Assembly (NCBI RefSeq): GCF_018417475.1
Contig: NZ_CP054856.1
Span: 1,891,001 to 1,955,000 of the forward strand
Length of the DNA: 64,000 bases
Reading direction: 5' to 3'
Source of the DNA: Novosphingobium decolorationis
GTDB lineage: Bacteria; Pseudomonadota; Alphaproteobacteria; Sphingomonadales; Sphingomonadaceae
Below the pieces are notes generated by a model that searched no databases, was not told the DNA's origin, and was given only the letters and a program-made list of their open reading frames with translations. Numbering within the stretch: the first letter of the stretch is position 1; each line of letters begins with the position of its first letter. Shown here one piece after another: positions 1 to 8,020 of the stretch. The position numbers were made by a program, and so were the translations under genes.

Positions 1-224
1 AACCGGGCCGGGAAGCGCAGACCCACCTGCCACAGCGCGTGGGCCAGCCGGTGCCAGATGATCGCGTGAACGCCCGGATAGGTCAGCAGGACTTCCAGCG
101 CCCCGTTCGCCGCCGGATCGCGCGCGGCCACGCACCCCACGTCCTCGCGCAGGAGGACAAGGAGCGAGGGCCGCGCCCTGGAAGGCCGTGCGCCAAGCGT
201 ATCGAAGGGCGTGGCGACAGGCAT
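1..224 (-). CDS. cysE: serine O-acetyltransferase, partial (N-terminal part)
   Basis: The first 74 codons of a protein that runs off the window. Its residues 35-74 read [20 protein letters not shown] followed by [11 protein letters not shown], the typical N-terminal helical region of CysE. The enzyme makes O-acetylserine from serine and acetyl-CoA for cysteine synthesis; nif-linked copies (called nifP in some diazotrophs) supply cysteine for NifS. The ATG shares one base with the nifV stop (TGATG), so it looks translationally coupled and is the last visible gene of the iscA-nifUSV operon. The catalytic left-handed beta-helix lies outside the window, so the assignment rests on the N-terminus only. 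Confidence 0.85.
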   Translation of the reverse strand, partial: MPVATPFDTLGARPSRARPSLLVLLREDVGCVAARDPAANGALEVLLTYPGVHAIIWHRLAHALWQVGLRFPAR

Positions 225-1378
225 CACAGCGCCCTTTCGACCATGCCGGTGCGGCAGTAGATCAGCGCGAGATCGGCCAGTTCCACGCCCTTCTTGGTGT
301 CGAGCGCCTTGGCGCGCACATCGGCCAGAATGCGCCCCAGCCGCTCCTGGTCGGCCTCGAGGCCAATCGAGCGCAGGCTGGAAGTGATCGCCGCACGCCC
401 CGAATGGCGCCCCAGCATGATCCGCCGCTCGCGCCCGAAACGCGCCGGGTCGAGCGCCTCGTAGGTCTCGGCATCGCGCAGGAGGCCCGAGACGTGGATG
501 CCGCTTTCATGGGTGAAGACCATCGAGCCGACGATGGGCTTGTTCTCCGGGATCGGACGCCCGGCGGCAAGCGCCACCGTTTCGGCAAGGCGGGCGAGCT
601 GGAGAAAGTCGATGCGCGTGGTGCGCCCGAGCGTTTCGCCCAGCGCCGTCACCACTTCTTCAAGGGGCGCGTTGCCTGCCCGCTCGCCCAGCCCCAGCAC
701 GCAGACCGAAACGTGGGTCGCGCCGCCGCGCACGGCGGCGAGCGTGTTCGCGGTGGCTAGGCCCAGGTCGTCGTGACCGTGGAATTCGAGCTCGATGTCA
801 GTCTCGCGCGCGAGGTCACGGAAGATTTCGTGGGTGCCGAACGGGTCGAGCACGCCCAGCGTGTCGGCGTAGCGGAAGCGGTGCCCGCCCGCCTCCTCGA
901 TGGCGACGACCACGCGCTTCAGGAAATCGAGGTCGGCGCGGCTGGCGTCCTCGCCGCCGATGGAGACGCGAAGGCCCCGGTCGAGCGCGTAGCCCACGAC
1001 TTCCTCGATGCGCGCGAGCACGTCGGCGCGGCCGGTGCCGAACTTGGCGCGGATCTGGCGGTCCGAAACAGGGACCGAGAGGTGCACGCGCTCCACCCCG
1101 GTGCGCGCGGCGGCGTCGACATCGCTGCGCGTGGCGCGGCACCAGGGGATGATCTGGGCTGTCCTGGCCTGCTGCACCATCGCGCGGATCGCGGCTTCGT
1201 CCTCCATGCCCATGGCCGGGGTGCCCGCCTCGATCTCGTCGACGCCAGCGGCTTCAAGTGCGGAGGCAATCGCCATCTTCTCGGCGAAGCTGAAGGCCAC
1301 GCCCGGAGACTGCTCACCATCGCGCAAGGTGCTGTCATTGACGACGACAGGCGGGAAATTGGGCAGGAAACCGGACAT
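224..1378 (-). CDS. nifV: homocitrate synthase NifV
   Basis: 384-residue DRE-TIM metallolyase that condenses acetyl-CoA and 2-oxoglutarate to R-homocitrate, the organic ligand of FeMo-co. Near the N-terminus it shows [17 protein letters not shown], the TLRDGEQ substrate and metal motif, and later [16 protein letters not shown] with the metal-binding HxH. The C-terminus retains [11 protein letters not shown]. An in-frame TTG lies three codons upstream, but the ATG at 1378 has GGAG nine bases before it and was chosen. It lies 34 bases after nifS and overlaps cysE by one base. Being inside a nif operon argues for NifV rather than 2-isopropylmalate synthase. Confidence 0.96.
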   Translation of the reverse strand: MSGFLPNFPPVVVNDSTLRDGEQSPGVAFSFAEKMAIASALEAAGVDEIEAGTPAMGMEDEAAIRAMVQQARTAQIIPWCRATRSDVDAAARTGVERVHLSVPVSDRQIRAKFGTGRADVLARIEEVVGYALDRGLRVSIGGEDASRADLDFLKRVVVAIEEAGGHRFRYADTLGVLDPFGTHEIFRDLARETDIELEFHGHDDLGLATANTLAAVRGGATHVSVCVLGLGERAGNAPLEEVVTALGETLGRTTRIDFLQLARLAETVALAAGRPIPENKPIVGSMVFTHESGIHVSGLLRDAETYEALDPARFGRERRIMLGRHSGRAAITSSLRSIGLEADQERLGRILADVRAKALDTKKGVELADLALIYCRTGMVERAL

Positions 1379-1412
1379 GGCAGTCAACTCCAGTAAGGGG
1401 GAATGGACAAGA

Positions 1413-2618
1413 TCAGGCGTAGGTCGGGTTGAAGGCCCCTTCCTTCTCGCGTTCGCGCCAGAAGGGGCTCATGTCGCGCAGGCGCACGATGATCTGGGGC
1501 ATCACCTCCAGCACACGATCGACATCGGCCTGGGTATTCTCGCGGCTGAAGGAAAAGCGGATCGCGCCATGGGCCGCGGTATAGGGCACGTTCATCGCGC
1601 GCAGCACGTGGCTGGGTTCGAGCGAACCAGACGTGCAGGCCGACCCCGAACTTGCCGCGATGCCTTCCCGGTTCATCAGGAGAAGGATCGCCTCGCCCTC
1701 AATGTACTCGAAGGCGACATTGGCGGTGTTGGGCAGGCGGTTTTCGACATCGCCCGTTGCAAAGGAATGGCTGATCGCGCCGAGCAGCCCCTCCTCCAGC
1801 CGATCGCGCAGCGCGGCGACGCGGGTCTGCTCCTCGGCCATGTATTCGCCCGCAAGCTCAGCCGCGCGGCCAAGGCCGATGATGCCCGGCGCATTCTCGG
1901 TCCCGGCACGCCGGCCGCGCTCCTGGTGGCCGCCGCGCACGAGCGGACGTAGCCGCACGCCCTTGCGCACGTAGAGCGCGCCCACGCCCTTGGGCCCGTG
2001 CAGCTTGTGACCCGAGAGCGAGAGCATGTCGATCTCGGTGGCCTTCAGGTCCATTGGGATCTTGCCGACCGCCTGCACCGCATCGGTGTGGAACAGCGCG
2101 CCAGCTTCGTGCGCCATCTCGGCGAGCTTGGCGACAGGGAAGATCGTGCCCGTCTCGTTGTTGGCCCACATGATCGAGACGATCGCGGTCCGGGGCCCCA
2201 GCGCCTTGCGGTAGGCCTCCATGTCGAGACGGCCCTTGGCATCGACCGGAATGATGTGGACCCTGGCCTGCCCGGTCTTTTCAAGATGCGCGACAAGGCT
2301 GAGGACCGCCGGGTGTTCGACCGCCGAGGTGATGACCTCGTCGCGCCCTTTTTGGGTTTCAAGCGCGGAGAGGATCGCCATGTTGTCCGCCTCGGTCCCG
2401 CCCGAGGTGTAGACGATCTCGTGGTCGAACTCGGCGCCGAGCAGGTCCTGGAGCTGCTTTCGGGCCTTGGCGAGCGCCCCGCCCACCTCCGAGCCGAAGG
2501 CGTGCATCGAGGAGGCGTTGCCGAACTGCTCGGAAAAGTAGGGCATCATCGCCTCGACCACGCGCGGATCGCAGCGGGTGGTGGCGTTGTTGTCGAGATA
2601 GACCGGGTCGTTGGCCAT
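1413..2618 (-). CDS. nifS: cysteine desulfurase NifS
   Basis: 401-residue PLP-dependent class V aminotransferase fold enzyme that takes sulfur from cysteine for nitrogenase Fe-S clusters. It starts MANDPVYLDNNATTR; the PLP lysine lies in LSLSGHKLHGPKGVGALYV and the mobile catalytic cysteine in SSGSACTSGSLEPSHVLRAM. Length is normal for NifS. The ATG at 2618 was preferred over an upstream in-frame start because AAGGAG lies eight bases before it. It sits directly downstream of its scaffold partner nifU with a 31-base gap. Group I NifS/IscS enzymes are similar; context gives the NifS call. Confidence 0.97.
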   Translation of the reverse strand: MANDPVYLDNNATTRCDPRVVEAMMPYFSEQFGNASSMHAFGSEVGGALAKARKQLQDLLGAEFDHEIVYTSGGTEADNMAILSALETQKGRDEVITSAVEHPAVLSLVAHLEKTGQARVHIIPVDAKGRLDMEAYRKALGPRTAIVSIMWANNETGTIFPVAKLAEMAHEAGALFHTDAVQAVGKIPMDLKATEIDMLSLSGHKLHGPKGVGALYVRKGVRLRPLVRGGHQERGRRAGTENAPGIIGLGRAAELAGEYMAEEQTRVAALRDRLEEGLLGAISHSFATGDVENRLPNTANVAFEYIEGEAILLLMNREGIAASSGSACTSGSLEPSHVLRAMNVPYTAAHGAIRFSFSRENTQADVDRVLEVMPQIIVRLRDMSPFWREREKEGAFNPTYA

Positions 2619-2649
2619 GGTGGGGGCTCCTTCGCGTCGGTTCGTGTGC

Positions 2650-3570
2650 TCAGTGGACGGGGGCGGCGGGGATGACGAGAAGCGGCACGCCAACGGCTTC
2701 GACCAGCCGTGCCTGCACGCCTTCGATGGTCGCCCCGGAGAGGTGGCAGCCCACGCACGCGCCCGTCAGCTTGACGATGACGCGGTTGCCCTCGACATCG
2801 ATGAGTTCGCAGTCCCCGCCATCGCGCTGGAGCGAGGGGCGGATCGCTTCGATGGTTTCCTCGATCAGCCGGATCTTCTGGAGCGTCGTCAGCGGCGCCT
2901 TGCTTTCCGTGGGCTTGACGACGACCTTCTTCGGCTTGGCGAGCACCGGCACGGCGCCGGGCACGAAGGCCTCCTGCGTGGCAAGGATGCCTTCCTCGAC
3001 CATCTGCGCGTTCACGCGTTCGAGTACCGCCTCAATACCTTCGGCGCAGGTTGCGCACGAGCCGCCCGCCTTGGTGAAGTTGGTGATCTCCTCGACTGCG
3101 GTCAGGGTGTTGGCGCGGATCGTGCGCTCGATCATGCCTTCATCGACGCCAAAGCACTTGCAGATGAGCGCGCCTTCCTCGTGGTCATCGACCCATTCCT
3201 CGCCGCGGTAATTGGCAACGGCCGCCTGCAGTGCCTCGTAGCCCATGACCGAGCAGTGCATCTTTTCGGGCGGCAGGCCGCCGAGGAAATCGGCGATGTC
3301 CTGGTTGGAGATCTGCATCGCCTGTTCGATGGTCTTGCCGATGATGAGCTCGGTCAGCGCCGAGGAGCTGGCAATCGCCGAGCCGCAGCCGAAGGTCTGG
3401 AACTTGGCCTCGGTGATGACCTGGCTGACGGGTTCGACCTTGATCATCAGGCGCAGCGCGTCCCCGCAGCTGATCGCGCCGACATCGCCCACGCCGTCCG
3501 CGTCCTCCAGAACCCCGCTGTTCTTGGGGTTGAAGAAGTAGTCTTTGACCTTCTCGCTGTATTCCCACAT
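2650..3570 (-). CDS. nifU: Fe-S cluster scaffold NifU
   Basis: 306-residue modular scaffold for assembling [Fe-S] clusters used by nitrogenase. Residues 1-125 are an IscU-like domain with the cluster cysteines in [14 protein letters not shown] and MHCSVMG contexts. The central part (about 130-200) is the NifU [2Fe-2S] domain ([22 protein letters not shown]). The last 75 residues form an Nfu domain ending in [15 protein letters not shown] with the CxxC. All three domains are intact and length is standard. It is encoded just after iscA(nif) and just before nifS, in the sigma-54-controlled operon. Confidence 0.97.
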   Translation of the reverse strand: MWEYSEKVKDYFFNPKNSGVLEDADGVGDVGAISCGDALRLMIKVEPVSQVITEAKFQTFGCGSAIASSSALTELIIGKTIEQAMQISNQDIADFLGGLPPEKMHCSVMGYEALQAAVANYRGEEWVDDHEEGALICKCFGVDEGMIERTIRANTLTAVEEITNFTKAGGSCATCAEGIEAVLERVNAQMVEEGILATQEAFVPGAVPVLAKPKKVVVKPTESKAPLTTLQKIRLIEETIEAIRPSLQRDGGDCELIDVEGNRVIVKLTGACVGCHLSGATIEGVQARLVEAVGVPLLVIPAAPVH

Positions 3571-3583
3571 GTGCCGGTCTCCC

Positions 3584-3904
3584 TCAGCCGAATGACTTGC
3601 CGCACGAGCAGCTGTTCGATGCGTTCGGATTTTCGAAGGTGAAGCCCGATCCCTCGAGCGCCACGACGAAGTCGATGGTGGTGCCTGCCAGGAGCGGCTG
3701 GCTGACGGGGTCGATGAAGACCTTGAGGTCCTCCTTCTCGACCACGGCGTCGTCGGCCTCGGGCTCGGCGACGAGCCCCATCATGTACTTGTAGCCCGCG
3801 CATCCCCCGGCCTCGACCTGGATCCTGAGGCCGGCCGGCGCGCTGTCGGCCTTGGCTATGGCGCAGCGCACGGCGTCCTGGGCACTGTCGGTGAGAACGA
3901 TCAC
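3584..3904 (-). CDS. iscA: nif-associated IscA/HesB A-type Fe-S carrier
   Basis: 106-residue A-type carrier protein of the HesB/IscA family. The three conserved cysteines are visible in [12 protein letters not shown] and in the C-terminal [10 protein letters not shown]. In nif operons this family (often called IscA-nif) is thought to move iron or [Fe-S] clusters between NifU and target proteins. It is the first gene of its operon: a -24/-12 promoter lies 37-51 bases upstream of its ATG and two NifA sites lie further out. The nif-specific assignment is from context; the fold alone would also fit ErpA or IscA of the housekeeping system. Confidence 0.93.
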   Translation of the reverse strand: MIVLTDSAQDAVRCAIAKADSAPAGLRIQVEAGGCAGYKYMMGLVAEPEADDAVVEKEDLKVFIDPVSQPLLAGTTIDFVVALEGSGFTFENPNASNSCSCGKSFG

Positions 3905-3940
3905 AAGGCTTCTCCTCGCAGATGTTGCGAAGGACCATCA

Positions 3941-3955
3941 GCAAGGCGCGTGCCA
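3941..3955 (-). promoter_or_regulatory. sigma-54 promoter of iscA-nifUSV
   Basis: On the minus strand it reads TGGCACGCGCCTTGC, an exact match to the -24/-12 consensus TGGCAC-N5-TTGC. The predicted start would fall around 3930, about 25 bases before the iscA ATG. Confidence 0.92.
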
Positions 3956-4020
3956 GTTGCGCAAAAGCCCGCAATTGCAGGAAGGGCGGACACACGCAGG
4001 CGTCCTCAGGGGCCCGTTCC

Positions 4021-4036
4021 TGTCGGTTTCGTCACA
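4021..4036. promoter_or_regulatory. NifA upstream activating sequence
   Basis: TGT-CGGTTTCGTC-ACA, an exact TGT-N10-ACA. It lies about 66 bases from the iscA -24 element and about 70 bases from a weak -24-like element on the other strand. Confidence 0.8.
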
Positions 4037-4052
4037 TTCCGGACAGCGCCGG

Positions 4053-4068
4053 TGTTGCGTTGCACACA
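4053..4068. promoter_or_regulatory. second NifA upstream activating sequence
   Basis: TGT-TGCGTTGCAC-ACA, exact TGT-N10-ACA, 32 bases (about three helical turns) from the first site. Tandem sites on one helical face are typical of strongly NifA-dependent promoters. Confidence 0.82.
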
Positions 4069-4104
4069 AAGGGGGCCGGGCGCGCGCCTTCGCGCACACG
4101 AAAC

Positions 4105-4118
4105 GGCAAACGGCCCGC
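4105..4118 (+). promoter_or_regulatory. weak possible sigma-54 promoter
   Basis: GGCAAACGGCCCGC has GG-N10-GC spacing and GGCA at the -24 side, but the -12 side lacks the preferred TT. It lies 42 bases before the ATG of the 202-residue gene. Weak on its own; the two NifA sites next to it are what make it worth listing. Confidence 0.35.
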
Positions 4119-4159
4119 TTCGTGCATGACGCGAGCGCCCCCTTTCAAGGAGTGAAGTC

Positions 4160-4768
4160 ATGTCGACGCTTACGGCCCCCGCAATCAGCGATACCCCCTT
4201 CGGCGCGCTTGCCGCGCAGCACCGCCTCCACAACGCCGTCCTCAAGGAGCCGATGTCCGCTCTGGGCACTTTCGGCTTTCGTGGGGACATTGCCCTTGCC
4301 TTCCAGGACCAGGTCGCCGACGAGGCGCGTCCACCCGCCTATTCGCTCGAACAGGTGCTGGCGGTGGGCGATGCGGCCCGCGCGAAGATCCCGGTGCTGG
4401 CCGGCTACCTGCACAACTTCGCCTGGCTCAAGGACGCGGGCGAGGTGCTGGCTGACTATCTCATGCCCGAGGGCACCTACGTCTTCTTCGTCAACAACAT
4501 CGACTTCCTGAAGACCTACAGCGTGGCCCTGCCGGGCGGGGCCACCGCCAAGGTCCTGCCCCTCGACGAGTCGACGGTGTGGAAGGAAGTGCTGGAACTG
4601 GCCGGCGTCGAAAAGACCGACGTCAAGAAGATGAGCGGGCCGGAAAAGCTCGAATACGTGCTTGCCCAGCTGGCGGCCACGAAGATGGACTACCCCGCGA
4701 TTTCCTACGAGGACGGGGTCGCCGCGATGGAGCCGGTGCGCAACCGCAACGAGAACCGCCCCGTCTGA
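4160..4768 (+). CDS. unrecognised protein divergent from the iscA-nifUSV operon
   Basis: 202 residues that I do not recognise. It has no signal peptide, no convincing membrane segment and no cysteine at all, so it is probably a soluble cytoplasmic protein without Fe-S ligands. A central block (about residues 78-120) is hydrophobic and aromatic (LAGYLHNFAWLKDAGEVL, YVFFVNNIDFLKTYSV). An AAGGAG ribosome site precedes the ATG (CAAGGAGTGAAGTCATG). It is transcribed away from iscA-nifUSV and faces two exact NifA sites, so nitrogen-fixation-linked expression is plausible. A perfect 15-bp hairpin follows the gene. Function unknown. Confidence 0.8.
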   Translation: MSTLTAPAISDTPFGALAAQHRLHNAVLKEPMSALGTFGFRGDIALAFQDQVADEARPPAYSLEQVLAVGDAARAKIPVLAGYLHNFAWLKDAGEVLADYLMPEGTYVFFVNNIDFLKTYSVALPGGATAKVLPLDESTVWKEVLELAGVEKTDVKKMSGPEKLEYVLAQLAATKMDYPAISYEDGVAAMEPVRNRNENRPV

Positions 4769-4769
4769 C

Positions 4770-4791
4770 GCCCGCCCCGGAACGGGCGGGC
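4770..4791 (+). terminator. GC-rich hairpin after the 202-residue gene
   Basis: GCCCGCCC / GGGCGGGC arms (8 bp) with a 6-base loop, starting directly after the stop codon. No T tract follows. Confidence 0.5.
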
Positions 4792-4793
4792 CT

Positions 4794-4836
4794 CCCGGGC
4801 CGGATGCGGTGTCCCCCTTATCGCATCCGGCCCGGG
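4794..4836 (+). terminator. 15-bp perfect hairpin
   Basis: CCCGGGCCGGATGCG (4794-4808) pairs perfectly with CGCATCCGGCCCGGG (4822-4836) around a 13-base loop. It lies between the unknown gene and the hydrolase gene. The stem is very stable but has no T tract, so it may stabilise the upstream transcript or stop it with help from Rho. Confidence 0.6.
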
Positions 4837-4877
4837 TCGTGGTAGCCTAGAGGGGCGAATCGCAAGGGAGAGAGGCG

Positions 4878-5942
4878 ATGGCATCCACGGTGTCCCATCT
4901 TGTCACGGCCGAGCAGGCCGAACTGCAAAGCGCGCCCGCCAAGGCGCTGCGCGCGCCCATGACCGCCTCGCTCCTGGGACTGGAATGGCGCAACGCCGCG
5001 CTCGACGCGCTGTTCTACGACATCGAGGGCCTGGAGAGCGAGGACGTGGCCAGGCTCGCGGCCTGGGATGCGCCCGAGGGCGCGCTGCTGCTCGTACCAC
5101 CTGCGGGCAAGGGCGAGGTACAGGTCTTCAGCGAGCTTCAGGCCTTTCTCGACGCGGGCGGCGGCGAAGCCCGGGCGCTTGCTGTTGCGGGTGTGGGCAG
5201 TTCGGCCATCGGCTCGGCCGCCTTCGCGCGCGACATTGCCGAGGCTCTGGGCGGTTCGGTGGCGGCGGTCGTGTCGGGCTACGGCCTCTCCGATGCCCTG
5301 ACCGAGGCGCTGGGCGGCTTCTTCTGGTTCGGCGCGCTCAATTCGATGCGCCACGCCTTCGAAGGGCTCGACCGCGCGGCGCGCACGCTCTCGGACCGTT
5401 CGCCCTCGCTCACCTCGATCGAGGCGGACAGCTTTCTCAGGCTGTCGAAGGACACCGCGACGCTGATCGCACTTCTGGAAAGCCCACATTGCAAGATCCC
5501 CATGATGGTCGGCCACTCCAAGGGCAACCTCGTCCTGTCCGAAGCGCTCTACGCGCTGCGCAAGCAGGAGAAACTGGGGCCTGTCGCCAAGCGCACGCAG
5601 ATCGTCACGATCAGCGCCAAGGTCGGCATGCCGCGCGAATTCATCGGCAAGGTCTTTGACGTGATGGGCCAATTCGACAGCTTCGGCGCACTCAATTCGC
5701 GTCCCGACATCAAGGCCGACTACCTGGTCCCGGGTGCCTGGCATTCGACCAACCCGAACTTCCCGATGGGCATGGGGATCGACGTCACCAAGGTCCTCAA
5801 GACCGTCCTGCCGCTGCTGGATACGCCAAGACCGCCCACCAACACGAACGCGCAGGCCGCGACCGTGCTCGACCTGCCGCAATGGCTGACCGGCACCTTT
5901 GCGACCGCGCCCTGGATGCTGGCGCGGCCGATGACGCTGTAA
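4878..5942 (+). CDS. alpha/beta-hydrolase-like protein of unknown substrate
   Basis: 354 residues. A nucleophile-elbow motif is visible in MMVGHSKGNLVLSEALYAL (G-H-S-K-G), followed by segments compatible with the alpha/beta-hydrolase core (TQIVTISAKVGMP), and a late AWHSTNPNFPMGMG with a possible catalytic histidine. The N-terminal 60 residues are alanine-rich without a clear signal peptide. Lipase, esterase and thioesterase roles are all possible. It is plus-strand, 41 bases after a strong hairpin and only 16 bases from the convergent end of the nifH operon. GGGAGAGAGGCG is the ribosome site. No nif link is shown beyond position. Confidence 0.75.
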   Translation: MASTVSHLVTAEQAELQSAPAKALRAPMTASLLGLEWRNAALDALFYDIEGLESEDVARLAAWDAPEGALLLVPPAGKGEVQVFSELQAFLDAGGGEARALAVAGVGSSAIGSAAFARDIAEALGGSVAAVVSGYGLSDALTEALGGFFWFGALNSMRHAFEGLDRAARTLSDRSPSLTSIEADSFLRLSKDTATLIALLESPHCKIPMMVGHSKGNLVLSEALYALRKQEKLGPVAKRTQIVTISAKVGMPREFIGKVFDVMGQFDSFGALNSRPDIKADYLVPGAWHSTNPNFPMGMGIDVTKVLKTVLPLLDTPRPPTNTNAQAATVLDLPQWLTGTFATAPWMLARPMTL

Positions 5943-5958
5943 GGCGCGGCACGCGGCG

Positions 5959-6387
5959 CTATTCCAGACCCTCGCCGCTGTCGACATCGTCGTCCTCGAC
6001 AAGGCCCGGTGCGCGAAGACAAATGTCCTCGTCGGCATCGATCTCCACCTCGATGGCGGTGAGCCGCTCACCAAGACAGGGCCCCGCCACGCATTCGCCC
6101 GAGCCCAGGTCGAAGAGCGCGCCGTGCTTGCCGCACTGGATACGCGTGCCCTCAGCATCGAGAAACTCGCCCTCTTCCCAATCAAGGTTGGTGTTCTGGT
6201 GCGGGCAGCGGTTTTCAAAGGCGCGCACGTTGCGCCCCCAGCGCAGGACGAAGATCGGCCAGGGTCCGACCCGCCCGTCCTCCTCACGCCGGGCCAGCAC
6301 GAAAGGCACCGCGCGGCGGTTGGGAATGTCGGCAACCGCGCAGATTGCGAAAGGCGGCAGGGTCATCGTCTCGGCTCCGCCGCTCAT
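5959..6387 (-). CDS. Rieske-type [2Fe-2S] protein in the nif operon
   Basis: 142-residue small Rieske domain protein. The cluster ligands are visible as C-x-H in ENRCPHQNTNLDW and C-x2-H in RIQCGKHGALFDLGSG. It resembles NirD or bphF-type Rieske ferredoxins, with an acidic tail (VEDDDVDSGEGLE). ATG at 6387 overlaps the globin stop by four bases (ATGA), so the two should be made together. As the last gene of the nifHDKENX operon it could pass electrons to the globin or to a nitrogenase-related enzyme; that is inference. A later ATG at 6366 is possible but less well coupled. Confidence 0.9.
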   Translation of the reverse strand: MSGGAETMTLPPFAICAVADIPNRRAVPFVLARREEDGRVGPWPIFVLRWGRNVRAFENRCPHQNTNLDWEEGEFLDAEGTRIQCGKHGALFDLGSGECVAGPCLGERLTAIEVEIDADEDICLRAPGLVEDDDVDSGEGLE

Positions 6388-6806
6388 GGTGCACCTGCCG
6401 GCCGGGCGACGGGCTTGGGAAGTGGCAGCATGCCCATCTTGAAGCTCTGCGTCATATGCGCGGCGCGCTGCATGGCCGCCGCTGCCAGTTCCTCGGGAAG
6501 GCACTCCTCCACCGCACGGCCGAAAGCGGCCATCCAGCGCGTGAAGTCCTCTTCCTCGACCCTCAGCTTGAGGTGATGGCTGTAGGGTGTGCCGCGCTGG
6601 TAGCGGTCGGTGCCCAGCAGCGCGTGCGACCAGAAATCGCGCACGAAGCCATAGTGCTCGGGAAAGTCCGGGATCATCGCGGCAAACATCGGGCCCAGCC
6701 GGTCGTCCTGGTTGCACAGCGCATAGAAGCGGCGGACCATGGCATCGATCGCGATCTCCGCGCTCTCCCCCTTGGCGAGGGCAGGTCCGATATCGCACCC
6801 GCTCAT
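6384..6806 (-). CDS. truncated hemoglobin, group III-like
   Basis: 140 residues with the 2-on-2 globin pattern: RRFYALCNQDDRLGPMF, then DFPEHYGFVRDFWSHALLG, and the proximal histidine region YSHHLKLRVEEEDFTRWM. Such globins bind O2 or NO with heme. Here it is sandwiched by 4-base overlaps between nifQ and a Rieske ferredoxin, so it is part of the nif operon. A likely role is NO or O2 scavenging, or oxygen delivery to respiration near nitrogenase, with the Rieske protein as a possible reductant. Function is inferred; fold recognition is firm. Confidence 0.9.
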   Translation of the reverse strand: MSGCDIGPALAKGESAEIAIDAMVRRFYALCNQDDRLGPMFAAMIPDFPEHYGFVRDFWSHALLGTDRYQRGTPYSHHLKLRVEEEDFTRWMAAFGRAVEECLPEELAAAAMQRAAHMTQSFKMGMLPLPKPVARPAGAP

Positions 6807-7426
6807 GCGTGCCCCATCTGCTGGGGCGCCGTCTTGCCGTTGGCGATGCGCGCCAGCAGCGCCTCGCCGTCCTCCGGCCCGAAGCAGGCGTCGAAATCGT
6901 CGCACTCGGCACAGACCGGCACCGAGCAGAGCCGGAAGCCCTCCGACGAGCACATCATGCGGTAGAAGAACTTCTTCCACTTCATGTCGTTCGCGTTCTT
7001 CAGGGCAAGGCGCGGGAAGTGGAGCTGCATCAGCATCGAGAGTTCATCCCGGCTGGCAAAGCCCAGGTCCTGCCACAGGTGGTTGGGGCGCTGGCAGCGC
7101 CGCGCGACCAGGCGGGTGAGGAGCAGTTCGAAGACCGAAGCCTCGCCGCAGTTCATCCACAGGATGTCGCGCAGCGCCTGCTCCTCCTTGGCGACCACGG
7201 GCGTCCCCGCCTCGGGCAGCGTCACGTGGGGAAAGGCGATGCGGCACAGCTCGGCCAGTTCCTCGCCGTCGAGCCCGGTCGCCTCGGCCAGCGCCAAGCC
7301 GCCGCGTTCCGCCTCGAAGAAGGATAGGGCCAGGATCGAGGCGGCCAGGTGCACGTCCACCGGCGGCACGTCCGAGCGTGCGCCCTGCCAGAGCAGTTCG
7401 GCATAGATCTCTTCGCCACGTCCCAT
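6803..7426 (-). CDS. nifQ: NifQ, molybdenum donor for FeMo-co
   Basis: 207-residue NifQ. The C-terminal Fe-S/Mo-binding signature is intact: FFYRMMCSSEGFRLC, VPVCAECDDFDACFGPEDG, giving the C-x(7)-C-x4-C-x2-C-x5-C array. NifQ carries a Mo-Fe-S cluster and delivers molybdenum to NifEN/NifH. Start at 7426 has AAGGAG nine bases upstream; longer in-frame extensions lack one. It lies 86 bases after fdxB and overlaps the globin gene by four bases. It is the molybdenum link to the mod locus at 29-32 kb. Confidence 0.95.
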   Translation of the reverse strand: MGRGEEIYAELLWQGARSDVPPVDVHLAASILALSFFEAERGGLALAEATGLDGEELAELCRIAFPHVTLPEAGTPVVAKEEQALRDILWMNCGEASVFELLLTRLVARRCQRPNHLWQDLGFASRDELSMLMQLHFPRLALKNANDMKWKKFFYRMMCSSEGFRLCSVPVCAECDDFDACFGPEDGEALLARIANGKTAPQQMGHA

Positions 7427-7512
7427 CGTCTGTGTCTCCTTCTCGTCTGGTTGTCCGGTTCTGCTCCTGTTGTCGGCCCCCTCTCCCGGGGTGAATGAAC
7501 GCTGGCGTGCTC

Positions 7513-7803
7513 TCAGGCCGCCTTGGCGTGGGTCTGGCAATTGGTCGGGCATACGCGCGCGCAGGCGCCGCAGCCGATGCATGCGTCTTCATCGTTCATC
7601 GCCATGACGCGCTTCTCGATCTCGTCATCGTCCTCGTCGAGCTCGACCACATCGCCGTCCTCGTTGACGCCCTTCAGCGTCATCACGTTGCGCCCGCAGA
7701 CCTTGAAACAGCGTCCGCACCCGATGCACAGGTCCGGGTCGATGGAGAGCAGGTAATCGGGCACCCACGCGCGTCCACCACGGGTCAGGGCCGGGGCGCT
7801 CAC
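7513..7803 (-). CDS. fdxB: nif-specific ferredoxin III
   Basis: 96-residue ferredoxin with two [4Fe-4S] motifs: DPDLCIGCGRCFKVCGRNVM and EDACIGCGACARVCPTNC. The long acidic insert between the motifs (NEDGDVVELDEDDDEIEK) is characteristic of the FdxB (ferredoxin III) family of nif clusters. GTG at 7803 overlaps the stop of the small upstream gene by four bases (GTGA) and is the best start; a longer in-frame ATG lies inside that gene. Predicted role: electron carrier or assembly factor for nitrogenase. Confidence 0.93.
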   Translation of the reverse strand: MSAPALTRGGRAWVPDYLLSIDPDLCIGCGRCFKVCGRNVMTLKGVNEDGDVVELDEDDDEIEKRVMAMNDEDACIGCGACARVCPTNCQTHAKAA

Positions 7804-8003
7804 GAGGCGCTCTCCAGCGCCTTCATCTCGGCCTTCTTGGCGGCGAGCGCAGCGTAGCTCTCGCACACGCGGCTGGCCGTCGCCATGACGTTCTCCAGCC
7901 CCACAGGCAGCTCCTCGGACAGATCGTGCAGGTCCATCCTGGCCTGCATCGCGCGCGCCGAGAGCTTCTTCACCTCGGCCTTCATCGCTTCAAGATCGGA
8001 CAT
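7800..8003 (-). CDS. Rop-like DUF683 protein
   Basis: 67-residue protein, predicted to be nearly all helical (two antiparallel helices around ELPVGLENVMATA). It matches the small DUF683/Rop-like metalloprotein family (CCE_0567 type) that sits between the DUF269 gene and fdxB in many nif clusters. Exact role unknown; metal handling or protein-protein scaffolding has been proposed for the family. Overlaps fdxB by four bases and follows DUF269 by 17 bases. Confidence 0.9.
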   Translation of the reverse strand: MSDLEAMKAEVKKLSARAMQARMDLHDLSEELPVGLENVMATASRVCESYAALAAKKAEMKALESAS

Positions 8004-8020
8004 GGGCCCTGCGCTCCTCT

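Noticed and set aside
4818..6335. 505-residue minus-strand frame over the hydrolase gene
   Set aside because: Antisense to the alpha/beta hydrolase and out of frame with the Rieske gene; Arg-rich shadow.
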